DNA of 64,000 nucleotides, from positions 372,001 to 436,000 of the forward strand of contig JABTUW010000002.1 of NCBI GenBank assembly GCA_015075185.1, in the 5' to 3' direction. The notes below the pieces were generated by a model. That model was not told the origin of the DNA, did not search any database, and worked only from the letters and a program-made list of their open reading frames with translations. Below are positions 1 to 8,062 of this stretch, piece after piece. Position numbers and translations under genes: made by a program. Each line of letters opens with the position of its first letter. Position 1 is the stretch's first letter. The stretch is from Anaerolineales bacterium. GTDB taxonomy: Bacteria; Chloroflexota; Anaerolineae; 4572-78; J111.

Positions 1-2196
1 ATTTTTACCGGCGAAATTGGAGCCAAATACCGGCGCGAGTCGGTCATTGCCGGGCCGGCGGTTAACCGGGCCGCACGCCTGATGAGCAAGGCCAAGCCCG
101 GCCAGGTGATCCTCGACTCTGACATCTGGGAAAAATCGCAGGCAGCCTTTGTCGGCGAACCCCTGCCGCCGGTCACCCTCAAGGGCATTGAAGGGCCGGT
201 GGTGATTGTCAATGTTCGGGAGATGCGGCGGGGGACGCGCTTGCAGCCCCTGGAGCGTCCCCTCCTCAACCGCGAGACCGAGGTGGCCCGCTTAGCCACA
301 GCCCTGGCTGCGCTCCAGCCAGCGCCCTCTGCTTCTCTTAAGCCGGCTGAGCGAGGCAGTGCCTGGCTGGTCAGCGGCGAAACCGGCCAGGGCAAAACCA
401 CCCTCATGTCTCACCTGGCCGAAATGGCCCGGCAGCAGGGTTTGACCGTGCTGGTGGGACGCTGCCAGCCCCACAGCAAGCACATTCCTCTCTTTCCCTG
501 GATTGACTTGCTGACCGGCTGGCTGAATTTTGACGAGCACAACGATCCTGGATTGCAGCGGGTCCGTTTGGCGGAAGAGTTGGCCTCGCTGGGACTGTCG
601 GCTGTGGAAAAGGCGCTAGCTCAACTGCTGGCGCTGCCGGCCATTGATACCATTAAAGATAAAGGCAGCCGCGCCCCAACTCAACCCGCTGCGAGCAGTG
701 CAACGCCGCTACTGGCCTTGGTGAACGCCAAAACCCAGGCGAGTCCGCCGGCCCCACGCTCGATCCAATCTTCTCTCCAGAATTTGCTACAAGGCCGGCT
801 GGCTGAGCCGAACCAAGCAGAGAGAACACTGTGGAGCCGGCTGGAGGAACGGGTCAGCGGGCCTCACGCCCTGATCGAATGGCTAAAAAAGCTGGCCGAA
901 CGGGAAGCGGTGGTAGTTATATTAGAAGATATTGATTGGATTGACCACGATTCGATCGCATTGCTCAAAAGTCTCCTGCGCCAGCTTGCCGATGTCCCCT
1001 TGCTGTTAGCTATGACTCGGCGCGAGGCAACCACGAATTTCCAGAACGTTACCCCTCTACCCCTGGCTAAACTGCCCGATCAAATCCTGGTCGAGGTAGC
1101 CCAGCGCGCCTTGGGGGCGCGGATGCTGGATGAGACGTTGGCTCACTGGATTTGCCGGCGAGCGGGAGGCAATCCCCTCTACGCGGAGGAACTGTGCCAG
1201 GCATTGCAGCAGGCCGAGACGGTGATGCTGGACCGTGAGAGCGGGGAGGTACGTTGGCTGGGGCTGGAACCGGCGCTGCCGCTGTCGCTGCACGGGTTGC
1301 TGTTGGCCCGGTTTGACGAGCTGCATTTGACCCAGCAGGAAGTCCTCAAGCGGGCAGCCGTCATCGGCCAAACTTTTGAGGTCGGGGGATTAGTCAAGTT
1401 ATGCCAGCCTCAAATCGGCGAGTTGGAGGTCATCACTGCTCTCGAAGAAGCCAGCCAGGCTTCGTTTCTAATAGCAGTGCAGGCGACGACTTATCAATTC
1501 AGCCACCCGCTGCTGCAAGAAGCTATTTATACCACGCTCGCTTTTTCACAGCGCCAGCGCTGGCACAGCCAGCTTGGCGACTGGCTCGTGGAAGGCCAGC
1601 CGGATGAACAAAATCTGGAATTGATCGCCTACCACTATTTACAGGGCGCAGAGACAGCCAAAGCAGCCCGGTTTGGCCGCCGGGCTGGAGACAAGGCGCG
1701 GGAGCGCGGCGCTTATGCCGGAGCAGCGGAGTATTATACCAAAGTTTTAGCCTTGAGCGCTGCTCCCCTCGAGGATCGAATGGCGGCAGCGGAGGGGCAG
1801 GCCGATGTGTTGGCGCTGCAAGGGAATTATCGAGCGGCCCGGACGGCTTACACCCAGGCGATGAGTTGGGGCAGCCTTGACGCGGCGGGCAAGCAAGCTA
1901 TTCTATCGGGTGAAGTTGAGACACTGGCCCAAACGGCGTTTACGCCAGCTCTACGTCCGTGGGCCGATGGAGCGCGGGCCTGGCTGCTGGCCCAGCAGGG
2001 CCAGTTCGAGGCCGCCGCAGAATTAGCCCATGCGGCTTTGACTATCGCCGACGAGACAGCCCGGCCGGCCCTGGAGACCTTAGCGCAAGCCCTTGTCGCA
2101 AAAGAGCCATTGGGCCAGTATGACGAGTGGTTAGATCAATTTACCCGAACAATTTTGATCCAGCCTGCGTCGTTGACCAGCCTGAGTCGAGTTTGA
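1..2196 (+). CDS. Class III adenylate/guanylate cyclase fused to AAA ATPase and TPR-like region (5' partial)
   Basis: The frame is open from the first base, so the gene starts before the window; the ATG at 82 is internal. The first codons read as the end of a class III nucleotide cyclase (YRRESVIAGPAVNRAARLM, the usual GDAVNxAARL region, here with P for D). An AAA/STAND-type ATPase follows: Walker A GETGQGKTTL at about nt 376-405, Walker B-like VVVILEDIDWID near 919-955. The last ~200 codons are alpha-helical and TPR-like. Family members couple cyclase or relic cyclase domains to a MalT/AfsR-like ATPase switch. The protein ends soon after the first helical repeats, whereas many relatives are longer, so the C-terminus may be shortened. 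Whether the cyclase is active cannot be judged because the metal-binding residues lie outside the window. Confidence 0.85.
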   Translation: MFTGEIGAKYRRESVIAGPAVNRAARLMSKAKPGQVILDSDIWEKSQAAFVGEPLPPVTLKGIEGPVVIVNVREMRRGTRLQPLERPLLNRETEVARLATALAALQPAPSASLKPAERGSAWLVSGETGQGKTTLMSHLAEMARQQGLTVLVGRCQPHSKHIPLFPWIDLLTGWLNFDEHNDPGLQRVRLAEELASLGLSAVEKALAQLLALPAIDTIKDKGSRAPTQPAASSATPLLALVNAKTQASPPAPRSIQSSLQNLLQGRLAEPNQAERTLWSRLEERVSGPHALIEWLKKLAEREAVVVILEDIDWIDHDSIALLKSLLRQLADVPLLLAMTRREATTNFQNVTPLPLAKLPDQILVEVAQRALGARMLDETLAHWICRRAGGNPLYAEELCQALQQAETVMLDRESGEVRWLGLEPALPLSLHGLLLARFDELHLTQQEVLKRAAVIGQTFEVGGLVKLCQPQIGELEVITALEEASQASFLIAVQATTYQFSHPLLQEAIYTTLAFSQRQRWHSQLGDWLVEGQPDEQNLELIAYHYLQGAETAKAARFGRRAGDKARERGAYAGAAEYYTKVLALSAAPLEDRMAAAEGQADVLALQGNYRAARTAYTQAMSWGSLDAAGKQAILSGEVETLAQTAFTPALRPWADGARAWLLAQQGQFEAAAELAHAALTIADETARPALETLAQALVAKEPLGQYDEWLDQFTRTILIQPASLTSLSRV

Positions 2197-2213
2197 GATG
2201 GTAAAATTTTTGT

Positions 2214-2246
2214 AGATCTGGCATGTTTTGAAAACCTGCCAGATCT
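2214..2246. repeat. 33-bp palindromic repeat, copy 1
   Basis: A 33-nt near-perfect palindrome centred on GTTTTGAAAAC with arms AGATCTGGCA and TGCCAGATCT. Same length and core as the element at 47492-47524, so the two belong to one dispersed family. It lies 18 nt after the cyclase stop and could also act as a transcript-end hairpin. Confidence 0.8.
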
Positions 2247-2372
2247 GTGAGTGGACTAAATTTTTAAGATTCATTTGCATAAACACGGATAATGCGGTAG
2301 GCTAATATCATTCAACTCAGACATTTGCAGAAAGATAGACAAGTAAAAATCCTGCTAGCCGTGTTTCAGATT

Positions 2373-2447
2373 CAGGTGACTGGCGCCCGGTTAGCCAGGA
2401 ATTTGGTCTTTTTAGCAGCTTTTCCGAAGAACAAAAGTGCTAGTCAC
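2373..2447. repeat. Degenerate inverted repeat, CAGGTGACTGGC family (left copy)
   Basis: Starts CAGGTGACTGGC and ends AAGTGCTAGTCAC, so the ends are roughly inverted. The same 12-mer recurs at 3958, in the same orientation, after the MinD-like gene. The two copies bracket the zinc-finger / wHTH / ATPase set. Confidence 0.5.
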
Positions 2448-2552
2448 ATAAGTATTTAGACCTTCCGGCACTTGTTTTCGTTCGCAATTTCAATTACGTA
2501 TCGTTGTCTGACAGCAACAACCCATCAGCCCATTACCAGTCAGGAGGTAAGC

Positions 2553-2765
2553 ATGGTGTGTCACCAATGTGGCCAGACGGCCATGGGTGTTTGTAAATTC
2601 TGCGGTCGAGCGGTTTGCACCAATCACTACAGCCAAATGCCCGTGATTCTGTCCGTCTATGTGGGCCGCGCCCAAACACCTAAAACGATTGTTGTAGCGG
2701 ATGCGCTGTGGTGCGGCATCTGTAAGCCGCAACCAGAGCCTATACCAATGCCGGAGATATACTAA
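2553..2765 (+). CDS. Small B-box/zinc-ribbon-like protein
   Basis: Seventy residues beginning MVCHQCGQTAMGVCKFC. A longer frame opens at 2472, but the ATG at 2553 sits 7 nt after a strong AGGAGG and the extra N-terminus is not conserved-looking, so 2553 is preferred. Cysteine pairs CxxC (CHQC, CKFC), then C-TNHY and a late CGIC, suggest one or two zinc sites of B-box or zinc-ribbon type. The stop overlaps the next start (TAATG), so it is translationally coupled to the winged-helix gene and probably belongs to one operon with the MinD-like ATPase. Function unknown; a protein-protein adaptor is a guess. Confidence 0.7.
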   Translation: MVCHQCGQTAMGVCKFCGRAVCTNHYSQMPVILSVYVGRAQTPKTIVVADALWCGICKPQPEPIPMPEIY

Positions 2766-3109
2766 TGGGACTATTTGATCGTTTGCAGGATGAGATTGAT
2801 GCTCGCGGACGGCAAGAGGGTCTTTCCCCCATTGATTTGTTGGACTTGCCCCCCGGCTTGGCGACCATAGCCAAAAAAATTGTCCGCCGCAACGGGCTGA
2901 GTCTAACCGAAATTGCCACGGAGATGGGTCAAACACCGGAAGAAGCCCAGGCGGTTTTGGATGAATTGGTGTCAAAAGGGCTGATCCGCAAAGTAGAGGT
3001 GAGCGGCGAAATCTGGTACAAAGCTCACTTTGCCCGCAAAGCGGATAAGAAACTCTCCACGGGGGTTTGGAACGCTCTGGATAACCTCCTGGATCAGAGC
3101 CAAGAATAA
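2765..3109 (+). CDS. Small winged-helix domain protein
   Basis: 114 residues. After an amphipathic N-terminus (LFDRLQDEID), residues ~30-95 form a compact helix-turn-helix pattern (LATIAKKIVRRNGLSLTEIA, then EEAQAVLDELVSKGLIRKVE) ending in a beta-wing with GEIWYKAHFA. This fits an MarR/ArsR-like winged helix. Its start overlaps the preceding stop by one base. Coupling to a zinc-finger protein and a MinD-like ATPase suggests a three-part module. No ligand or DNA target can be read from sequence. Confidence 0.7.
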   Translation: MGLFDRLQDEIDARGRQEGLSPIDLLDLPPGLATIAKKIVRRNGLSLTEIATEMGQTPEEAQAVLDELVSKGLIRKVEVSGEIWYKAHFARKADKKLSTGVWNALDNLLDQSQE

Positions 3110-3178
3110 ATATGCCCCCGGCATGGGTGGCAGTCAATATGGATTGATATCTAAAACGATTACTAGCGGGAGAATCTT

Positions 3179-3934
3179 ATGTCTAAAATAATTTCTATCC
3201 ACTCTTTCCGAGGCGGAACGGGTAAATCCAATACAACCGCCAATATCACCGCCCTGCTGGCGGCTCAAGGGCTGCGAGTAGGCGTGATTGATACCGACAT
3301 CCAATCACCGGGTATTCATGTGCTGTTTGGTCTGGACGAAGATGCTATGGGCCACTCATTGAATGATTATTTATGGGGCAAGTGCGCCATTGAGGACTGC
3401 GCTCACGATGTCACCACCACCCTCGGTGCGACCATCAAAGGCAAAATCTTTCTCATCCCTTCCAGCATCAAGGCCGGCGAAATTGCCCGCGTGCTTCGAG
3501 AAGGCTACGACGTCGGGCTGCTCAATGATGGCTTCCATGACCTGGTGGAGAATTTGAAGCTCGACGTGCTGATGATTGACACCCACCCCGGCCTGAATGA
3601 GGAAACCCTACTCTCTATTGCCATCTCTGATGCCCTGATCATCATTCTGCGCCCCGACCAGCAAGATTACCAGGGGACCGGCGTGACCGTGGAAGTAGCC
3701 CGCAAGCTGAATGTGCCGCGCTTGCTGCTGCTGGTCAACAAAGTGCCGGAGGTTTTCAATTTTACCGATGTCCAAAAGCGGGTCGAGGAGACTTACCACA
3801 GCGAGGTAGCAGCGGTGTTGCCGCACTCCGATGAGATGATGGCCCTGGCCAGCGCCGGCATTTTTGCGCTGCGCTATCCGGATCATAAGGTTACGCAGTC
3901 GCTTAAACAAGTCGCCGCCAGGCTGATGGCGTAA
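3179..3934 (+). CDS. MinD/ParA-like P-loop ATPase (copy 1)
   Basis: 251 residues of SIMIBI-class ATPase. N-terminal IISIHSFRGGTGKSN is a deviant Walker A motif in which the usual signature Lys before GG is Arg. VGVIDTDIQSPGIHV is the A' (Walker B-like) Asp strand and VLMIDTHPGLNEETL the second Asp motif. It ends LKQVAARLMA without a recognisable amphipathic membrane-targeting helix of MinD. A close paralogue lies at 17561-18319, with the same length and the same IISIHSFR-type start. Members of this family position complexes, chromosomes or flagella, or regulate gene expression; here the partner is unknown. Start chosen 5 nt after a GGGAGAAT-type ribosome site. Confidence 0.88.
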   Translation: MSKIISIHSFRGGTGKSNTTANITALLAAQGLRVGVIDTDIQSPGIHVLFGLDEDAMGHSLNDYLWGKCAIEDCAHDVTTTLGATIKGKIFLIPSSIKAGEIARVLREGYDVGLLNDGFHDLVENLKLDVLMIDTHPGLNEETLLSIAISDALIIILRPDQQDYQGTGVTVEVARKLNVPRLLLLVNKVPEVFNFTDVQKRVEETYHSEVAAVLPHSDEMMALASAGIFALRYPDHKVTQSLKQVAARLMA

Positions 3935-3957
3935 GTTGTACATTTACAGTTACTAAT

Positions 3958-3999
3958 CAGGTGACTGGCACTTTTCTTTGCTAATCAAGTGCCACACCT
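3958..3999. repeat. Inverted repeat, CAGGTGACTGGC family (right copy)
   Basis: TGGCACTT and AAGTGCCA form an 8-bp hairpin with 13-nt loop, directly after the MinD-like gene; outer bases CAGGTG and CACACCT extend it imperfectly. It shares its first 12 bases with 2373-2384. Confidence 0.6.
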
Positions 4000-4089
4000 T
4001 TAGCCTGAGCAGTTACCATTTACGAATAAACAGCACACCTGTAGAAGACCAGCCACGTTTTCAATCACCCCAGCGGCGCTGTAAATAAT

Positions 4090-4141
4090 AGAGGTTAGGG
4101 GTCGGGAAGAAGGGTTTTCCAGTTCTCAGCTTCTAACCTCT
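4090..4141. repeat. Inverted repeat upstream of the Npt-type gene
   Basis: AGAGGTTAG and CTAACCTCT form perfect 9-bp arms around a ~30-nt loop about 55 nt before the next gene. It may be a repeat remnant or a hairpin that ends transcription from the left. Confidence 0.5.
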
Positions 4142-4194
4142 GCTTCTTTAATAAGTACTTTAAGAGCTTTAGAATAGATTCTTAAAAACTGGCC

Positions 4195-7100
4195 ATGATT
4201 CGTTTGTTAAGCAAATTACTCAATATTCGCCCCGCTGAATGGCCACGTCTGCTGATCTTTTACATCATGCTTTTCATTTATGTCAGTGGTTGGGTTTGGG
4301 CTTCAACCATCCTTGAGGCCGCATTTTTACAGCAACCACAATTGGGTGTCGGCGCGCTGCCCTGGTTTTTTGTCATTAAAGGCATCGTGGCTATCCCGGC
4401 TATTGCCGTCTATGCCGCCTTTGCCGACCGAGTGACCAATATCAAGCTGCTATTGGCTATTCTTATTGCCAGTGCGGTCATCGTTGCCGCCGGATTGATT
4501 TTACTCGGTTGGGGCCTCGTCACCCTGGCCTATCCTTTATTATTTCTGGTGGTCTTTGTTCCGCTCGACGACATTTTTTTCACCCATTGGTATACCTACG
4601 TCAACGACTTTTACGATACCCGTTCAGCCAAACGACTCATTCCAGCCCTGGTGACAGCCGTGGGGTTAAGCGGTAGTTTTGCTGGCTTGACCATGCCGCT
4701 GTTGAATGAGTGGCTGGGTTCCCCCTATCGAATTATTTTCGTGTGGCTATGTACCCTCCTGATTGTCGCCTTACTGGCCTGGCTGATGCCCTATTTGCTG
4801 CGAGAACACAAAACGGGAATTGAATCAGCTAAGTATACCACACCGCTGGCCGCCGCTGCCGAGAAGCAACGTCCTTCTCATCTTGATAACATTCGCGAAG
4901 GCTATCGCTACGTTACCGAGTCGACATTCCTGCGCTCCCTGGCTTTATCCGCCCTGGTACTGCTGCTCCTCCATGCCTTTCTCCAGTATCAAACCAGCCA
5001 AATCCTACAGGATCAGCTTAAAACTACAGAGAATTTTTCTAACTTCACCGGCCGCTTGATGGGTGTAACTTATCTGATTATGCTCCCTATCCAGCTCTTT
5101 CTGTTAAGCCGGATTATTGGCCGGGTTGGCTTGGGCAACGCCAATTTAATTTACCCGGCCAGTAACTTTGCCATCTGTGGGGGGCTTATCTTTGCCCCTG
5201 GCCTGCCAACGGCTGCCCTCGGTTATTTTAGCCGGACCAACTTTTATGGTATTATCGGCTATACGATTGAAAGCCTCCTTTATAATGCAGTTCCGCTGCG
5301 AGTTAAAGGGCGGGGGCGAGCTTTTATCGGCGGTCTCGTCGTCCCCATTGGTTCGCTTATGGGTGGACTATTGCTGTTAACTCCCCTCACGACAATCTCG
5401 TGGTTTTTACCTGTGGCTATCGGGGCCTTAGCGACCGCTTTTTTGATTAACGGGCTGGTAATTCGCAAGCAGTACAGCCAGGCTCTCATCAAAATGCTGG
5501 AAGAAGAAGACTTCTCCTTTCTTTTATCCCAGGAAACGGCTAAACTGACCGTCACCGACCCGGCAACACTCCAGAGTTTGCAAAAGAAATTGAGCGAAAG
5601 CACCAGCCACGAATTTACGATTTTCATGGCTAAACTTATCAGCCAAATCGGGGGCAGCGCCGCTATTCCCATTTTAGGACAAGCGGCCCGAGCCACGACC
5701 GATGCTCGCAGCCGGGCAGCTATCCTCGATGTTCTGGTAGCCGCCGACACGCGGGGGGACGCTGTTCGCCAACTTTACACCGATTTCTTGCACGATGATG
5801 ATGGGCGAGTCCGCCAATCGGCCCTGGCCGGGTTAGAACAGTTGATTGGTCCTCAAGATAAGCAATTTTTGGCGCTGGCTTCGACCATGCTAACCGACCC
5901 GGATACCGAAGTCCGGGCTAGAGTTCTTCCAGTTTTGCTCCAGGCCGATGATCCAGTTCAACAAAGTGCGGCTGCTCAAGCGCTCAACGAGTTTTTAAAT
6001 GATAAAGATGCTCACCAGCGGGCCAGAGGTCTGCATGTCCTCAGCCAGACCCACGATTTACGTTTTATTAACATTCTGCTAGACCATCTGGCCGACCCGG
6101 CCGACGAGGTTCGCCTCGAAGCGGCGCTGACAGTTGAGTCGCTAACCTCAGAGAAAATGCCGGCCCAAGCTGTTGAACTTATTCTGGAAAAGACAAAGCG
6201 CCTGGTCCAGGATCCTGTTGAGCGCATCCGCCAGGCTGCCCTGAATATCCTAGGCCGGATTGGCGAGCGCGAGTCCCATCAAATAGTGATAAATGCTTTA
6301 ACCGATCCCAGTCTTCAGGTCAGAACAACGGCAGTAGATACCCTGGTACAAATTGGCAAAGCAGTTATTCCCAGGATTCACCCGGCTCTGAATTCCCCTA
6401 ACCCGCTGCTTCGCAAAATGACAACGGTGACCCTGAGTCGAATTAACCGGCGTGAATTTGGCCTTCTGATCGAAACCCAAATTACGGGAAACCTGCTCGA
6501 CATTTATCGCGGCAACAGTTTGCTGGCTGCCCTGACCCCCTGCGCCGGATATCCCAGTATTTCCGTCTTGCAGAGCGCTCTTCAAGAACAGAATACACAG
6601 CTTCTTGACGAAATATTTTATTTGCTTGCCGCTATTCACGGTACAGAGGCCGTTAGAATTGTGGCCGAGTCCTTTGAGAGCGAAACACCCCGCGTGCGGG
6701 CCAACGCCGCCGAAGCTTTGGAGGCGCTAACCACTCCCCAAACTGCCCGGCTGGTTGCTCCTTTGTTTGAACCCGAGATGACGTTAGCGCAGTTACTAGA
6801 GATCAGTCGAGAAACCTGGGATATGGTTCATCCTCAGCCTAAAGAGGCCATCCATCAACTTCTGACGGCCGCGGATAACCCCTGGCTGCGAGCCATAATG
6901 ACCCTGGCCCTGGGCGAGATAGGCGTAACGCTTTTACCCCCGCCGGCCAGCCCATCTCAGCCCTCTACGGTCAAAATCCATGAAGTAGTCAATCAACGTC
7001 TGGAGGAAATGGCTGACGCCAGCGCCAAGGACATCCCGGCTGCTCCCGACTCCCCGACTGGAGCCGCTCAGCAAGAAGATACTTTGCCACGCCGGCCTCG

Positions 7101-8019
7101 ACCCGCTAATCTATTTGACGCGCTCGCCGAGACGAGTGATCATTCTCTACCCAATATCGAGCCTAAGCCAAAAGAACCTCCCTCAGCCCGGCGCTTCCGT
7201 CCCGCCGACCTTTTAAATGCTTTAACTGATCCAGGCAGTGACAATAAACCCGCTCCTGACTCCCCCTCAGAAGAACCGAAAACACGCCGGCTTCGACCCG
7301 GCAACTTACTGGGAGCGCTCCTCGACACCCCGGACTCAGCCTCGACGCCGCCTGTTGATAAATCTCTCACGGCCTCTGCTCCCTTACCGTTCACCGCTGA
7401 GGAGATCGAACGGCTGATTGAGAAGTCTTTTGCTGACCCGCATATTGACGTGCGTTTAGCCGCGCGAGCCGCCAGACGGATCATGGCCGGTTCGTACATT
7501 ACCAGTGTGATCCAGGAGGAGGGCCTTTTGCTATCTCCGGTTGAAAAAATCATCTTTTTGAAGGAAGTCCCCTTTTTCGAGGGGATGACGATTGACCAGT
7601 TGAAAGTATTAGCCAATGTCTGCGAAGAGCAGCTCTTTGAAGAAGATGCACATATCTTTAATACCGGTGACCCCGGAGGGGCGTTGTACGTGGTCGTGAG
7701 TGGCCGGGTGGGCATTGAGCAGGAAAAACGAAAAGGATCTTTTGCCCGCCTGGCGACCATGGAAGCCCATTCTTATTTTGGCGAAATGAATCTATTCGAT
7801 AACAGTCCGCGCTCCACGACTGCTATTGCCCTCCAGGATACCTTAACCTTGCGGCTGCGCCGTGAGCCGCTGATTGCGCTGGCCCGGCAGTATCCCGATC
7901 TTTCTTTGGAACTGATTAACGTTCTCAGCCAGCGCCTGCGTGAAGCCAATGACCGGGTTGCCGATTTGACCCGCACCCGTCCCCGCGAACTGCATAAACT
8001 GTTTGATAAATTTGATTGA
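4195..8019 (+). CDS. Npt1/Npt2-like membrane domain with HEAT repeats and C-terminal cyclic-nucleotide-binding domain
   Basis: 1274 residues. Residues ~15-420 hold about ten to twelve hydrophobic segments and resemble the Npt/TLC nucleotide-transporter-like MFS fold. Residues ~470-880 are a run of HEAT repeats (for example DTEVRARVLPVLLQ, DEVRLEAALTVESL). Residues ~930-1090 are a charged linker with three copies of an RRxRPxxLxxAL motif. Residues ~1125-1245 are a cyclic-nucleotide-binding domain with FGEMNLFDNSPRSTTA, which keeps the Glu and Arg of a functional phosphate-binding cassette. The order membrane-HEAT-cNMP is known in environmental Npt-like proteins. Transport has not been shown for such proteins, and a sensory role is equally possible. 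It lies after a cyclase gene and 43 nt before the NRPS. No convincing ribosome site precedes the ATG. Confidence 0.85.
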   Translation: MIRLLSKLLNIRPAEWPRLLIFYIMLFIYVSGWVWASTILEAAFLQQPQLGVGALPWFFVIKGIVAIPAIAVYAAFADRVTNIKLLLAILIASAVIVAAGLILLGWGLVTLAYPLLFLVVFVPLDDIFFTHWYTYVNDFYDTRSAKRLIPALVTAVGLSGSFAGLTMPLLNEWLGSPYRIIFVWLCTLLIVALLAWLMPYLLREHKTGIESAKYTTPLAAAAEKQRPSHLDNIREGYRYVTESTFLRSLALSALVLLLLHAFLQYQTSQILQDQLKTTENFSNFTGRLMGVTYLIMLPIQLFLLSRIIGRVGLGNANLIYPASNFAICGGLIFAPGLPTAALGYFSRTNFYGIIGYTIESLLYNAVPLRVKGRGRAFIGGLVVPIGSLMGGLLLLTPLTTISWFLPVAIGALATAFLINGLVIRKQYSQALIKMLEEEDFSFLLSQETAKLTVTDPATLQSLQKKLSESTSHEFTIFMAKLISQIGGSAAIPILGQAARATTDARSRAAILDVLVAADTRGDAVRQLYTDFLHDDDGRVRQSALAGLEQLIGPQDKQFLALASTMLTDPDTEVRARVLPVLLQADDPVQQSAAAQALNEFLNDKDAHQRARGLHVLSQTHDLRFINILLDHLADPADEVRLEAALTVESLTSEKMPAQAVELILEKTKRLVQDPVERIRQAALNILGRIGERESHQIVINALTDPSLQVRTTAVDTLVQIGKAVIPRIHPALNSPNPLLRKMTTVTLSRINRREFGLLIETQITGNLLDIYRGNSLLAALTPCAGYPSISVLQSALQEQNTQLLDEIFYLLAAIHGTEAVRIVAESFESETPRVRANAAEALEALTTPQTARLVAPLFEPEMTLAQLLEISRETWDMVHPQPKEAIHQLLTAADNPWLRAIMTLALGEIGVTLLPPPASPSQPSTVKIHEVVNQRLEEMADASAKDIPAAPDSPTGAAQQEDTLPRRPRPANLFDALAETSDHSLPNIEPKPKEPPSARRFRPADLLNALTDPGSDNKPAPDSPSEEPKTRRLRPGNLLGALLDTPDSASTPPVDKSLTASAPLPFTAEEIERLIEKSFADPHIDVRLAARAARRIMAGSYITSVIQEEGLLLSPVEKIIFLKEVPFFEGMTIDQLKVLANVCEEQLFEEDAHIFNTGDPGGALYVVVSGRVGIEQEKRKGSFARLATMEAHSYFGEMNLFDNSPRSTTAIALQDTLTLRLRREPLIALARQYPDLSLELINVLSQRLREANDRVADLTRTRPRELHKLFDKFD

Positions 8020-8062
8020 GCCAATCCTTACCGTCCCGCTCAATTGAGCGAGTGAGAATCCC

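Larger units (their letters stand above)
2197..2552. other. Repeat-rich gene-free stretch
   Basis: No credible gene here. It holds a 33-bp palindrome just after the cyclase stop (2214-2246) and an imperfect inverted element beginning CAGGTGACTGGC (2373-2447). The second element has a relative downstream of the three-gene set at 3958-3999. No clear sigma-70 promoter was recognised. Confidence 0.6.

Noticed and set aside
1057..1397. Minus-strand frames inside the cyclase-ATPase
   Set aside because: They are shadows of the plus-strand gene, whose Walker and helical repeat motifs are clear.
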